A stretch of DNA of 64,000 nucleotides from Lachnospiraceae bacterium (GTDB lineage: Bacteria; Bacillota; Clostridia; Lachnospirales; Lachnospiraceae), in assembly GCA_002892395.1 (NCBI GenBank), contig NBBL01000002.1, positions 186,001 through 250,000 on the forward strand. Direction: 5' to 3'. The position numbers were made by a program, and so were the translations under genes. This document shows, in pieces, positions 16,549 through 24,587 of the stretch (within the stretch, counting starts at the first letter, position 1; each line of letters opens with the position of its first letter). Under the pieces are notes generated by a model. The model saw only the letters and a list, made by a program, of their open reading frames with translations, was not told the DNA's origin and did no database searches.

Positions 16549-17067
16549 CTATTTACCTCTAAGTTCTTTAATACTTAATGCGATAGCTAACGCCGAACCG
16601 GTAACAGCGAGCGCAGATCCAGAAACAGATAAAACATCGCTGGCAATTTGTCTCCCTTTTGAAATTGTTGGTTGTTCGATTTCTGAAAACAATTTATTAT
16701 ACTGTTGCTCCAGCAATTCTCGATTGATCCTGTCCCGAAGTTCTTTATCACTCATCTTGGATAAATCCATTATTTTTCTTGTTGGTTTCGGATGTGTTTC
16801 CGTTTCAAGATTCTGCAACTGCTTAACAAAAGATGAACTGGTGTCAACAAGCCTTTTTTTTCGCTCCAAATCCTCACGTACCCATCTATTCGGATCAGGT
16901 TTACTTGTGTCGATTCTGTTGTCCTTCTTTTTTCCAAGGTTATCGGCTATATCTCGGTCATACCTTTTTCTACCGGCTGGTGTCAATGACCCATTGGAAT
17001 TCTGATAACGGCGAACTCCCCATTTCATTCCTTTAATTCCATGGTGTGCTAAATAGGTGTTATTCAT
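16549..17067 (-). CDS. HHGIKGMKWG-tagged protein
   Basis: 172 residues from ATG 17067 (GGGAGGTTCAAA upstream). The tag HHGIKGMKWGVRRYQNSNGS is followed by LTPAGRKRYDRD, almost identical to the product at 11555-11947. The middle is charged and helical (KMSDKELRDRINRELLEQQ), and the end is one hydrophobic helix (VLSVSGSALAVTGSALAIAL). The layout tag, charged helix, membrane helix is shared with the other tagged proteins. It overlaps the connector gene by four bases. It is probably a minor head component; the role is unproven. Confidence 0.7.
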   Translation of the reverse strand: MNNTYLAHHGIKGMKWGVRRYQNSNGSLTPAGRKRYDRDIADNLGKKKDNRIDTSKPDPNRWVREDLERKKRLVDTSSSFVKQLQNLETETHPKPTRKIMDLSKMSDKELRDRINRELLEQQYNKLFSEIEQPTISKGRQIASDVLSVSGSALAVTGSALAIALSIKELRGK

Positions 17068-17603
17068 TTTGAACCTCCCTCCTTTGCGATGTAAATGGTA
17101 ACACATCCGATGGCATTGGATGTCTGATAATACGGAACTTCATGAATCGCAAGGTCTTCGCTAAGCGCCTTTCCAGATGTATCCAGAGTTTGAGTCTGAT
17201 GCGCCTTTGGTGTAACGTCATATGATCCGGAATAATGCTCAGGCTCATTTGAATCAGTATTATCGTTTTCCGCAGCAACATTCAAACGCCATTCGTACTC
17301 GCTGATTTGTGTTTTATAACACTCCAGCACAGCCGAACTAAGCGGCGGATCGAAAAGAAGTTTGACTTTCAAATGCATATAAGATTTGACAAGCATGTAT
17401 TTGGATTCATCAGAAGTGAAATCTTTCCATGTTGCACTCTTATCTTCGATCATGAAACCTTTGAACGGACCGACACCAAGCTGTGTAAGAATCGAGAACA
17501 CAGAATTGATGTGCATAATCAAATCCGCATCGAAATGTTCATACTCCTCTGCGATTCCGAGTAATTTCTTGATTGATATCAGTACACTATCTGTAATATT
17601 CAT
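17064..17603 (-). CDS. Head-tail connector protein
   Basis: 179 residues from ATG 17603. The N-terminal two thirds are the alpha-helical connector fold of HK97/SPP1 type: SVLISIKKLLGIAEEYEHFD, then the INSVFSILTQLGVGPFKGFM stretch, and a YMHLKVKLLFDPPLSSAVLE helix. The C-terminal 60 residues are an extra beta-rich tail. It normally lies just after the capsid gene; here it is upstream of the terminase, so the neck genes are split over three places. Confidence 0.8.
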   Translation of the reverse strand: MNITDSVLISIKKLLGIAEEYEHFDADLIMHINSVFSILTQLGVGPFKGFMIEDKSATWKDFTSDESKYMLVKSYMHLKVKLLFDPPLSSAVLECYKTQISEYEWRLNVAAENDNTDSNEPEHYSGSYDVTPKAHQTQTLDTSGKALSEDLAIHEVPYYQTSNAIGCVTIYIAKEGGSK

Positions 17604-17617
17604 GATCGCACCTCCAT

Positions 17618-17836
17618 CTAACAGAGTTTTATAAACTCGCTCATACAATACCCGCTGATACCATCCCCAGTCTTTACTTTATAAAAACCGGAAACAGACT
17701 CATCGTCGCATACCTTCACAACCGCATCAGAGCTAATGATTCCTAATGATCTGGACGCCTGCGTTGGATCTTTGCGAACGTTCAAATTCATACAATTTAC
17801 TACCACACCCGTAAGTGACTTCTTGTTTTCATCCAT
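17618..17836 (-). CDS. Small SH3-domain protein
   Basis: 72 residues from ATG 17836. VNCMNLNVRKDPTQASRSLG followed by a G-Y-C-type end (DGISGYCMSEFIKL) is a bacterial SH3_3 fold. There is no signal peptide. It probably mediates binding within the particle or to the wall. It lies between HNH and connector genes. Confidence 0.7.
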   Translation of the reverse strand: MDENKKSLTGVVVNCMNLNVRKDPTQASRSLGIISSDAVVKVCDDESVSGFYKVKTGDGISGYCMSEFIKLC

Positions 17837-17846
17837 AATTTTTCCT

Positions 17847-18263
17847 CTAATGCCGCCATGGGCATGTATCATTTTTTTGTCGTTCATTTGGAACTGTTAA
17901 AAGTAGTTTCTCATCTCCATAATGTATAGCGTTATGGGTCGATAGAGTTGTCGCGATCAGATACTCTGGATTCAGAACCAGATCAGTTCGCAATAATATA
18001 TCCTGCGGCCTTATTGGGTTCATATGATGAATAAGAATCTTTCCACAAATCTCATAACCATCCAATCCAAGATCACATCCATTATCACGAATAATAATTT
18101 CTCTCCGAATGTCCTTCCATTCTTGAGAATTGTAAAATATCTGATTAAGGTATCTGTCAAACCCAAATGTCTCTTTGCCAACTACTCCATCCAAACGCAG
18201 ATACTCGTATCGTTCCTTAAAGGTTGAAATCTGTAAGAGTTCTGAATAGCATCTAAGCATCAT
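17847..18263 (-). CDS. HNH endonuclease
   Basis: 138 residues, start coupled to the upstream stop (GATGATGCTTAG). The core FYNSQEWKDIRREIIIRDNG, then the CGKILIHHMNPI histidine pair and LIATTLSTHNAIHYGDE, is the HNH fold. In HK97-type cos phages an HNH protein next to the terminase genes is required for specific cleavage at cos. The gene order TerS-like, HNH, later TerL fits that role. Confidence 0.85.
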   Translation of the reverse strand: MMLRCYSELLQISTFKERYEYLRLDGVVGKETFGFDRYLNQIFYNSQEWKDIRREIIIRDNGCDLGLDGYEICGKILIHHMNPIRPQDILLRTDLVLNPEYLIATTLSTHNAIHYGDEKLLLTVPNERQKNDTCPWRH

Positions 18264-18585
18264 CCGCCTCGTCTCCATGACCGCTATAACCACGAAATGC
18301 TTTTAATGCATCTGCATACAGCTTTTCAGAATTTTCAATAGATTTCAGATTCTGCGTCTTTGCCTCTATCAGTTCCTTCTGCTTTTCCAGAATCTCTTTT
18401 TCGATTCTTTCTTTCGTCGAACCGAGCTTCAAATAGTGAGTAATCACCTGCGACGAAGCGATTCCCTCTCGTAACTGCTTTTCAGCCAAGTCAACTGCCA
18501 ATGAAACAAGCTGATTCTCTCTCGCTTCTGGCGTTAATGCAGGACGCATCATCTTAGAAGACTCGGATTGTTTTGCTTTCCTCAA
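18253..18585 (-). CDS. Terminase small subunit-like protein
   Basis: 110 residues, TTG start at 18585 behind GAAGGAG. A helical protein with ALTPEARENQLVSLAVDLAE, SSQVITHYLKLGSTKERIEK and a long coiled coil. Proteins of this type are commonly encoded just before HNH and terminase genes in Clostridia phages. It probably binds the packaging site next door (18600-18915). No classical TerS HTH was identified. Confidence 0.55.
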   Translation of the reverse strand: MRKAKQSESSKMMRPALTPEARENQLVSLAVDLAEKQLREGIASSQVITHYLKLGSTKERIEKEILEKQKELIEAKTQNLKSIENSEKLYADALKAFRGYSGHGDEADDA

Positions 18586-18599
18586 AGTTGATGTCTCCT

Positions 18600-18915
18600 T
18601 CCATTTAGTTGTTTGTTACTTTCGTGATAGTTTCAACATACTTTTCCAGTATTTAAAAGTACCTACAAATCATGACAATGCTACTCAACGAAAGGAGAAC
18701 TAACTTTGAGCCGATCCCACAGAAACCGTTGTCAAACATCATGAGTTATAGGCACTTGTAAACCCTGGAACATCTGAAAAGGCTACCTAAAAATACCCTC
18801 CGGGGAAATTTTAAAGACCGCCGCGATATGGGCGGGGGTATGTTTTTTAGACACCCCCCTATACCCCGTTTAGTCATGTGCTGGCGGTTTCGGCTTTTAA
18901 TATACCGATGAAATC
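18600..18915. other. Candidate cos/packaging region
   Basis: About 315 non-coding bases just upstream of the TerS-like and HNH genes. It contains G/C blocks unlike the AT-rich surroundings: CCTCCGGGGAAA near 18800, GACCGCCGCGATATGGGCGG near 18817, and GGGGGTAT followed by GACACCCCCCTATACCCC at 18835-18868, which has partial dyad symmetry. Such GC-rich, partly symmetric DNA beside terminase genes is where cos sites of HK97-type phages lie. Small frames here lack support. Confidence 0.5.
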
Positions 18916-18919
18916 ACTT

Positions 18920-19186
18920 TTAGGAAGCTTTTTCTTTATGTTCATTTGTTTCTGATTTACTTGTAACCTTTCGATAGATATTCTGGAAATCATAACGGAT
19001 TATCTCGTCAATTGCTCGCTCTACTTCCTTGTTGTTCTCTTCATCCGATAACTGATCCGATGTTCGAGCGATTCGACCAAGGTAAGCAGTTGTGTGATAA
19101 CCCTTTTCCTCATCGAACATAAACCATTGAGTAAACTGTTCAAATGGATCATAAGGATTATCAAAAGTTGTAAGTGCAAACCTCAT
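18920..19186 (-). CDS. Conserved phage protein
   Basis: 88 residues from ATG 19186, acidic and soluble: MRFALTTFDNPYDPFEQFTQ, then TSDQLSDEENNKEVERAIDE. It follows the RNA-polymerase-like gene with an overlap of the extended frame. The function is unknown. Confidence 0.65.
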   Translation of the reverse strand: MRFALTTFDNPYDPFEQFTQWFMFDEEKGYHTTAYLGRIARTSDQLSDEENNKEVERAIDEIIRYDFQNIYRKVTSKSETNEHKEKAS

Positions 19187-19196
19187 CTTACTTAGT

Positions 19197-21953
19197 TCAC
19201 TCCTTTCCATTCAAATACTTAGAAACCGTCGAAGAAGAAACCCCAAGAGCTTCCGCAATCTCTGAAGTGCTATAGCCAGATGCACTAAGTGCAGCGATAC
19301 GATTCTGTTTAGCTGTGCTCAGAGCAGTGCTTGCACGAGGAGTTGCTCTCTGACGAATAGTATCGGTATTCGTGCTATTCAGAATTTGTGTAAGCTTATT
19401 CTCAGAAATTGCTCCGGCCTGGATGGCTTCCCATTCTTTATCCGTAATTTCAATGTTAGATCTCTTGGCTCCTACAGAACTTCTTGCCTGTGCCAGAGCC
19501 TGCTGACTAGCCTTCTTAACTTCTGCTTTCGTCATATCCGGATTGTCTTTTCTTTTAGCTGCAACTGCAGCATTCGCCATTGTCTGAGCCTGTCTCTCTC
19601 TCGGAGCATTCGCCAAAGCCAAATCCAGCTTAGCGTTTAAAGACTTTACTTCTTCAGAATAAGTCGTCTTAGCAGAAGCAGAGTAAGCGATTTTGCCGGT
19701 ACTCATCATCTCTTTACGGGCCTGGTTAGCTAAAGACTTCATAGAATTTGCATAGTCGGCATAAGCTTCTTCCTGGGGGGTACCCGAAGAAAGTGTACGG
19801 GCATCTTTTGTTTCGGCCATCTTCGTACTCTTCTGAGTTCTCACCTGAATTTTTCCATTCTTATCGACATACTCTTCCTTAACAGACTTGTATGACAGAG
19901 AGCCATCTTCATTGATCGTCGGGGAACCTTTTCTTTTAAGAACCTGTGTCTCAGATTTTGCTCTTGAAATAAGGGTAGATGCGCCTTCATGGTAACGACC
20001 TTCTGAATCCACATTTCCCTGATACTTCTTCTTAAGAGAAGCAATACCGTTATCAATTTCACTCTGCTTATAATCCAATTTGTGTTTCTCGGCATCAATT
20101 ACAACCATACTGTGACGAACTGCTCGCGCTAATTCATCCTGTGTGGCTCCCTTCAAGGTCATATCAGTAATCAGATTTGATACTTTACCCATTTCTGTCT
20201 GGGTATTTCTCATAATCTTGTACTCTTTGCCATTACGATAATAATGATCAACACCATCAGTGTCCTTCTTAACAGTTCCACCATAAGCGTCTTTGGTATC
20301 GAAACCTTCCAAACCTTTCAATGGGGAAGTGGAAGTAATCTTTACCTTACTCTTCGTGGAGTTACAAGGAAATACCATCACGGTATCGCCATCGAAATCC
20401 GCTCCAGATAAACGGTCTGCATTCTTCTTATTGATACCGATTGCATCTGCCGGTGTGTTTCCGAGAACGCTCTTTCCTTCAGCCAATTTATTGTTAACTT
20501 TCAGAATAGGAATCTCAAAAGTTCCGCCATGCGGGTATCGAATCAAAGCAACGGTTTCTCCATCTTTGTAGTTCGGAGCATACACCTCATTGTCTTTGAT
20601 TGTCGTTAATGGCAGAATTACCTGGTACTTCTGCCGAGGTAACGCCGCTGCCTGTAAATGTACGGCGGCCGCATCACAATCATCAGCAAATGATTTCAGC
20701 AGAGCTTTCTTCACTGTAGGATTTGTCAGTGAACAGATTTCGTCATATTCAGCCTGCTTATCGGCTTTTGCTAAACCTAACTGTTTTTTAATAAGTGCCA
20801 AACTCTGCTTAGAAAGGAACTGTGACGGAAGTGTCTTACTCCATTCGCCCCAATCACCTTCTTCCGCTCTTTTATTGATCAGAGAAAGGGACTGTTTCTT
20901 TCCGGTTACAGGATCTGTATACTTACCTTTTGGATCATTATAGTAACTCTGACCACCATGCTCCTTAATTAGGGAACCAAACGGATTATCCGGATCATCC
21001 TTAATCTTCTTAAGAACATCTTTGGTCGGGGTTCCAGATTTTTTATTAGTGTTGAAAATTACATCAACACCATCCGGCATATTATCAGAGTAAACAGCCA
21101 TACCTTTAAGATAATGGGTTCCATCTACCATAATACGAACCTGCGCATAGTGGGAATCACCTAAAGACAGGTCTTTTACACCTCTACGAAGTTCGATTAC
21201 GCCATCTTTATCGACGCCCCCCTGATCGGCATAACGGATCTGCAAACGCTTTGAATCCATGCTGGTCGGATATTCAAAAGATTTTCTGAAGGATTCGCCA
21301 TTGTCGTAGGAGATGTAGTCCCTTACAGAATGGACATTCTCAAAATCATAAATATCTTTATGCTCAGTACCTGGTGGACAAATGACCTTAATATTTGTCT
21401 GCTTTCCGGGATTGGTAACCTGCGGAACACCGCCTCCATAAATCGGATAACCTTCCAATTCCAACATATAAAGAGCCTGGTTAAGTTTTTCTTTTGATAC
21501 ACCAAGTTCTCTTTCAACACCGGTTCCGACATCGATCATTCCTTTTTCTTCAATGAGCTTTCTCAGAACATCAGCAGTGGCTTTAGCCTGATTCATTCTA
21601 TTTTCAGAAGTCTCGTTCAATAAAGATCGGACAGATGAGTCATTAGCAAACCCCATCTTATCGGCAATTTCATTTAAACTATAACCCTTCTCCCGAAGAC
21701 CTTTTGCGGTTGCTACCTGGAGCGCACGACGCTCATCTTTAGCGAGGCTCATCTGAGTACGGAGCTGTGTAGTAGTCAACCCCATATTCTTAGCAATGTC
21801 GGTTTCGCTCATTCCAGTTTTTTTCAATTCCTGAACACGACTAAGGAAATCACCACTATGCTGATACGGATTTTCTCCAGAACCATAAGGATAACGCCCG
21901 GAACGCCGTGGCATACCATAATGCATTAAAATATCTTCCGCAATGGAATTCAT
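19197..21953 (-). CDS. RNA-polymerase-like protein (ADFDGD) with HTH segments and head tag
   Basis: 918 residues. Residues 518-523 are ADFDGD, the metal-binding loop of the beta-prime double-psi barrel of cellular-type RNA polymerases, with the usual upstream arginine-proline element (ALIRYPHGGTFEIP) and alanine/asparagine-rich lead-in. The SPbeta protein YonO is a known single-chain phage polymerase of this type. Helix-turn-helix segments lie at about 43-70 (MSETDIAKNMGLTTTQLRTQ) and 78-110, and at the C-terminus (YSTSEIAEALGVSSSTVSKYL). The N-terminus MHYGMPRRSGRYPYGSG resembles the head tags of nearby genes. The second barrel was not assigned. An RNA polymerase that reads phage promoters is the best guess; activity is unproven. 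Confidence 0.7.
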   Translation of the reverse strand: MNSIAEDILMHYGMPRRSGRYPYGSGENPYQHSGDFLSRVQELKKTGMSETDIAKNMGLTTTQLRTQMSLAKDERRALQVATAKGLREKGYSLNEIADKMGFANDSSVRSLLNETSENRMNQAKATADVLRKLIEEKGMIDVGTGVERELGVSKEKLNQALYMLELEGYPIYGGGVPQVTNPGKQTNIKVICPPGTEHKDIYDFENVHSVRDYISYDNGESFRKSFEYPTSMDSKRLQIRYADQGGVDKDGVIELRRGVKDLSLGDSHYAQVRIMVDGTHYLKGMAVYSDNMPDGVDVIFNTNKKSGTPTKDVLKKIKDDPDNPFGSLIKEHGGQSYYNDPKGKYTDPVTGKKQSLSLINKRAEEGDWGEWSKTLPSQFLSKQSLALIKKQLGLAKADKQAEYDEICSLTNPTVKKALLKSFADDCDAAAVHLQAAALPRQKYQVILPLTTIKDNEVYAPNYKDGETVALIRYPHGGTFEIPILKVNNKLAEGKSVLGNTPADAIGINKKNADRLSGADFDGDTVMVFPCNSTKSKVKITSTSPLKGLEGFDTKDAYGGTVKKDTDGVDHYYRNGKEYKIMRNTQTEMGKVSNLITDMTLKGATQDELARAVRHSMVVIDAEKHKLDYKQSEIDNGIASLKKKYQGNVDSEGRYHEGASTLISRAKSETQVLKRKGSPTINEDGSLSYKSVKEEYVDKNGKIQVRTQKSTKMAETKDARTLSSGTPQEEAYADYANSMKSLANQARKEMMSTGKIAYSASAKTTYSEEVKSLNAKLDLALANAPRERQAQTMANAAVAAKRKDNPDMTKAEVKKASQQALAQARSSVGAKRSNIEITDKEWEAIQAGAISENKLTQILNSTNTDTIRQRATPRASTALSTAKQNRIAALSASGYSTSEIAEALGVSSSTVSKYLNGKE

Positions 21954-21956
21954 AGC

Positions 21957-22514
21957 TTACCCCTCCTGTTCTCTGATTTTCTTAATCACCTTATCAAAAG
22001 TAATAATTCTGTCCATGATCGGAACGATGTCCTCAGCCGTCGGGTTGTGATACAGAATTTCATTGTTCTGATAGATTCTCAATTCCATTTCAATATCCCC
22101 AGGCTTTACTTTATATTCCAAACAAAAAAGAGCCGCATATATTTCAAGCTGCTCCATGTGCGCCGGAATCTTTCCGGTCTTCAAATCGTGAATTCTTAAG
22201 AAGTTATTCCGAAACAAAATTGCATCGGCTGTGCCAAAACAATTATCGGAATAGTAAAGGATCTGTTCTGGTGTCATCTTAAAGCCAATGGCATCATTCA
22301 CATACATATTTAATGTTTGCTTTGACTTTGGTAATTTCTGGTTGAGCATGATGCACTGTGCCGCAAATGCATGTAGCACAGTTCCTTTTTGTGTGGCAAG
22401 GAAACTTCGATATGCTTCCGCAACTTTATCCTCACCATAATTTATCCAGTGATATTTACTGGCACCAAGAAAGGCGTGCTGTCCCTCAAGGTTCGAATGA
22501 TTGTTGAAGTTCAT
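21957..22514 (-). CDS. PDDEXK nuclease (Cas4/RecB-like, phage exonuclease)
   Basis: 185 residues. Key parts are GTVLHAFAAQCI (helix with histidine), GTADAILFRNNFLRIHDLKTG (aspartate, aspartate, lysine of the active site) and HMEQLEIYAALFCLEY (QxxxY motif), as in RecB/Cas4 5' exonucleases used in phage recombination and replication. It overlaps the VRR-NUC gene upstream by 29 bases. Confidence 0.8.
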   Translation of the reverse strand: MNFNNHSNLEGQHAFLGASKYHWINYGEDKVAEAYRSFLATQKGTVLHAFAAQCIMLNQKLPKSKQTLNMYVNDAIGFKMTPEQILYYSDNCFGTADAILFRNNFLRIHDLKTGKIPAHMEQLEIYAALFCLEYKVKPGDIEMELRIYQNNEILYHNPTAEDIVPIMDRIITFDKVIKKIREQEG

Positions 22515-22776
22515 CCAGTACCTCCTCTTTATTCTCTGGACATATAAATCTTGAAAATGACATTCGATTCATACGGTCCACATAATATTCTTGATTCGGC
22601 TGCTTCTTTGCGCCAGCGCTTTTTTTACATTCTAAGGACGCCCATTTCTCATTGTGTAGAACCAGCAAATCTGGAATTCCCTGAATGTAGGTCGGATCGT
22701 TTTTCATCACGATACAACCGGGAAATTTTTCTTTCAGTTCCTTAATCAAATTTGCTTGGAACTTGTTTTCCAACAT
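22486..22776 (-). CDS. VRR-NUC domain nuclease
   Basis: 96 residues. The layout fits the virus-type replication-repair nuclease: N-terminal helix, KNDPTYIQGIPDLLVLHNEK (PD), WASLECKKSAGAKKQPNQE (ExK), then a C-terminal helix. It is probably a structure-selective nuclease for recombination intermediates. Confidence 0.85.
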   Translation of the reverse strand: MLENKFQANLIKELKEKFPGCIVMKNDPTYIQGIPDLLVLHNEKWASLECKKSAGAKKQPNQEYYVDRMNRMSFSRFICPENKEEVLDELQQSFEP

Positions 22777-22857
22777 AAATGGAACCTCCCTTCAATTTTC
22801 TAAAAACGCAAAAGAGAATGTGACATTTAATAAAAATGCCTATTTATCCTTTCTCTT

Positions 22858-22884
22858 CATAAAAGGGCATGTTTTTTTCGCGCG
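22858..22884 (-). promoter_or_regulatory. Repeated intergenic element, copy B (candidate phage promoter)
   Basis: GCGCGA, 13-14 bases, then TTTTATGAAGAG. It sits directly after the terminator at 22906-22933 and 82 bases before the VRR-NUC start. Confidence 0.55.
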
Positions 22885-22905
22885 CAAAAAGAACATAAAA
22901 AAAAA

Positions 22906-22933
22906 GACAGAGACACGATTAAGCATCTCTGTC
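22906..22933 (-). terminator. Intrinsic terminator
   Basis: GACAGAGA pairs perfectly with TCTCTGTC (12 base loop), followed by nine T on the minus strand. Confidence 0.9.
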
Positions 22934-22947
22934 CAGATATGTAGTTG

Positions 22948-23073
22948 TCAGCTGTTATTTCTCAAATACCGGATCAATATCCAAATTAACCATATCTCAC
23001 CGGTACACAATGTAAGAATCATATCCAGGATTAACACCGCTGTGCTACGCTTTTTCTTTCCGCCTTTACTCAT
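22948..23073 (-). CDS. Small membrane protein (41 aa)
   Basis: ATG overlaps the stop of the PASTA gene (GATGAGTAAAG). A basic N-terminus (SKGGKKKRSTAV) is followed by a hydrophobic span (LILDMILTLCTG, then IWLIWILIRYL). This type of 40-residue protein recurs in Clostridia phages. The function is unknown. Confidence 0.65.
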   Translation of the reverse strand: MSKGGKKKRSTAVLILDMILTLCTGEIWLIWILIRYLRNNS

Positions 23074-23464
23074 CTATTGTTTCTCCTTTCTCAACTTCCA
23101 TAGCTTTTCGATCTTTTTTAAACATCTTTCCTAAACCGCTCTTTGTGGAATCCATGGTTTTAGAAACACTTTCTTTCAAGCGCTCTTTCTTTTCCTGCAT
23201 CTCAGCAGCCTTCCGTTCTTTAGCTTCTTGTTTAATACGGATACTATCATCAAATATCTTTTGGCTCTCCTCGATAACGTCAGCTGTTATATACCGAAGA
23301 CAAACAGTCGTCCCAACTTTAACCGTTGCACCTTGCCTAGGATTCGAGTCTACGACTTGAGTATCTTCATAATCGCGATATTTTGGATCTGCTTCTTTCA
23401 TCCGAAGCTTACTCTTTGCAACTTTCAATCCACGTTCTGTCAATAATTCTTTTGCCTGTGCCAA
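23066..23464 (-). CDS. PASTA-domain protein, main part
   Basis: 132 residues from a TTG at 23464. Residues 1-60 form one PASTA repeat (AKELLTERGLKV, then VVDSNPRQGATVKVGTTV). The rest is a long charged coiled coil ending in a basic region. There is no membrane segment. The frame is open 14 codons further upstream (HGIPELYRKGFPID), and a short frame just before it looks like the missing N-terminus, so the gene appears frameshifted. Confidence 0.65.
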   Translation of the reverse strand: MAQAKELLTERGLKVAKSKLRMKEADPKYRDYEDTQVVDSNPRQGATVKVGTTVCLRYITADVIEESQKIFDDSIRIKQEAKERKAAEMQEKKERLKESVSKTMDSTKSGLGKMFKKDRKAMEVEKGETIDE

Positions 23465-23466
23465 GT

Positions 23467-23577
23467 CTATCGGAAAACCTTTACGATATAATTCGGGAAT
23501 GCCATGTCATCGTAAATTACTTTGGTTCCATCTGATAAATATATGATAATGCTCGTGTAATTGTACGGACGATACAT
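23467..23577 (-). CDS. Probable N-terminal part of the PASTA protein, out of frame
   Basis: 36 codons from ATG 23577 (AGAAGCAAAG upstream) with SIIIYLSDGTKVIYDDMAF, a beta hairpin that would naturally lead into GIPELYRKGFPIDLA of the following frame. A -1 shift near 23490 would join the two. No classical slippery heptamer is present, so a mutation or read error is more likely than programmed shifting. Confidence 0.5.
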   Translation of the reverse strand: MYRPYNYTSIIIYLSDGTKVIYDDMAFPNYIVKVFR

Positions 23578-23659
23578 CTTTGCTTCTTTTGACAACTGAG
23601 GATACACAGACTTGCATAGTTACTTTACGTTTTACATTCGGAAATATCACCTCTTTCTT

Positions 23660-23960
23660 GCTTCTGGCCAAAAACCCACTTTTATTTGCCTATTACTATA
23701 TATTTTTAAACTTTCTATCATAATAGTTGTTATTAAAAGTGGGAAAGTGGGCAGAAAGCCCGAAAACCCGCATAAATACTGGGTTTTTACTGGTCAAATC
23801 CGGTTTTTTGAAAGTGGGCAAAACCGGGCAAATGGCCAGAAATTTGACCAAAATTCATGTATTTTCTCCAAATCGACGCCAATTTTTCAGTTCTGGTCAA
23901 AAATATCCGGGCTTTGGTCAAATCCTAAAACTAAAAAGTGGGCAGAAAAATGATCTGCTA
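23660..23960. repeat. Iteron-like repeat region, candidate replication origin
   Basis: About 300 bases, non-coding on the minus strand, with two interleaved short repeats: GTGGGCA or GTGGGAAA at about 23739, 23747, 23815 and 23938 (inverted CCCACTTT at 23675), and TGGTCAAA at about 23791, 23893 and 23915 (inverted TTTGACCA at 23843). TGGCCA variants appear too. Clustered direct and inverted 7-8-mers in an AT-rich gap among replication genes are typical of an origin or control region. The plus-strand frame across it is only a translation of the repeats. Confidence 0.5.
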
Positions 23961-23980
23961 CTACAAAGATTTTTACTCGC

Positions 23981-24187
23981 TTATCTCCAAATCTTTCCTG
24001 TTCTTTTATCCTTCAGTACAACTCGTCCCTCAATGTGGAAATCTTCCAACTCACAAAGTAAAAACAAAGTATACAATAACTGACGAAACCTTATATTGTC
24101 CCGTTCTTGCTCAACATTTTTAATTGCATTGTACGCCGTCGGATCGTTGTATCCATCTGCATTTTTTCTGTCATCCTTAGCTGTCAT
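23981..24187 (-). CDS. Hypothetical phage protein (68 aa)
   Basis: A charged N-terminus (DDRKNADGYNDPTAYNAI) and a C-terminal beta-type segment (GRVVLKDKRTGKIWR). GGGGAGG precedes the ATG. No known domain was recognised. Confidence 0.5.
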   Translation of the reverse strand: MTAKDDRKNADGYNDPTAYNAIKNVEQERDNIRFRQLLYTLFLLCELEDFHIEGRVVLKDKRTGKIWR

Positions 24188-24206
24188 TTCTACCTCCCCA
24201 TCCCAT

Positions 24207-24575
24207 TTACTTACCCTCCACTTCTTCTAATCTCACGCCACCATATATCCAAAGATCTTCTTTAAGCTTGTCCATATCCAGCTCATCGTTTTGCCATTTC
24301 TCATAATATTCGAGAACATGCTCTGTAAACTCCGGAATCCGCTTTGCATATGTCTTTGTCCAATAATTATCCATCAACACTTCAAGCGGCAGAGTAAGCA
24401 GAAGAATCATCGCCTGATTGATAGCATCATTCGTAGCCTCCTGCTTAACTCTATCCAGTTCACCAGATATCCGTTCTCGAACCAGGGCATCTAACTGGGC
24501 TCTTGTCAGATTATATGTAGCGGTTTTAGATTTCTGCTCGCACTTCTGTGCCCTTCTCCTTTCAGCCCGGCTCAT
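24207..24575 (-). CDS. Conserved phage protein (122 aa)
   Basis: A basic N-terminus (SRAERRRAQKCEQK), then helices with INQAMILLLTLPLEVLMDNY and FTEHVLEYYEKWQNDELD. It is helical and soluble, with a strong AAGGAGG site. The function is unknown. Confidence 0.6.
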   Translation of the reverse strand: MSRAERRRAQKCEQKSKTATYNLTRAQLDALVRERISGELDRVKQEATNDAINQAMILLLTLPLEVLMDNYWTKTYAKRIPEFTEHVLEYYEKWQNDELDMDKLKEDLWIYGGVRLEEVEGK

Positions 24576-24587
24576 ATAGCCGCCTCC

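Noticed and set aside
23612-24083. Plus-strand frames of 113 and 118 codons
   Set aside because: They are translations of the GTGGGCA and TGGTCAAA repeats; no ribosome site, and they oppose phage transcription.
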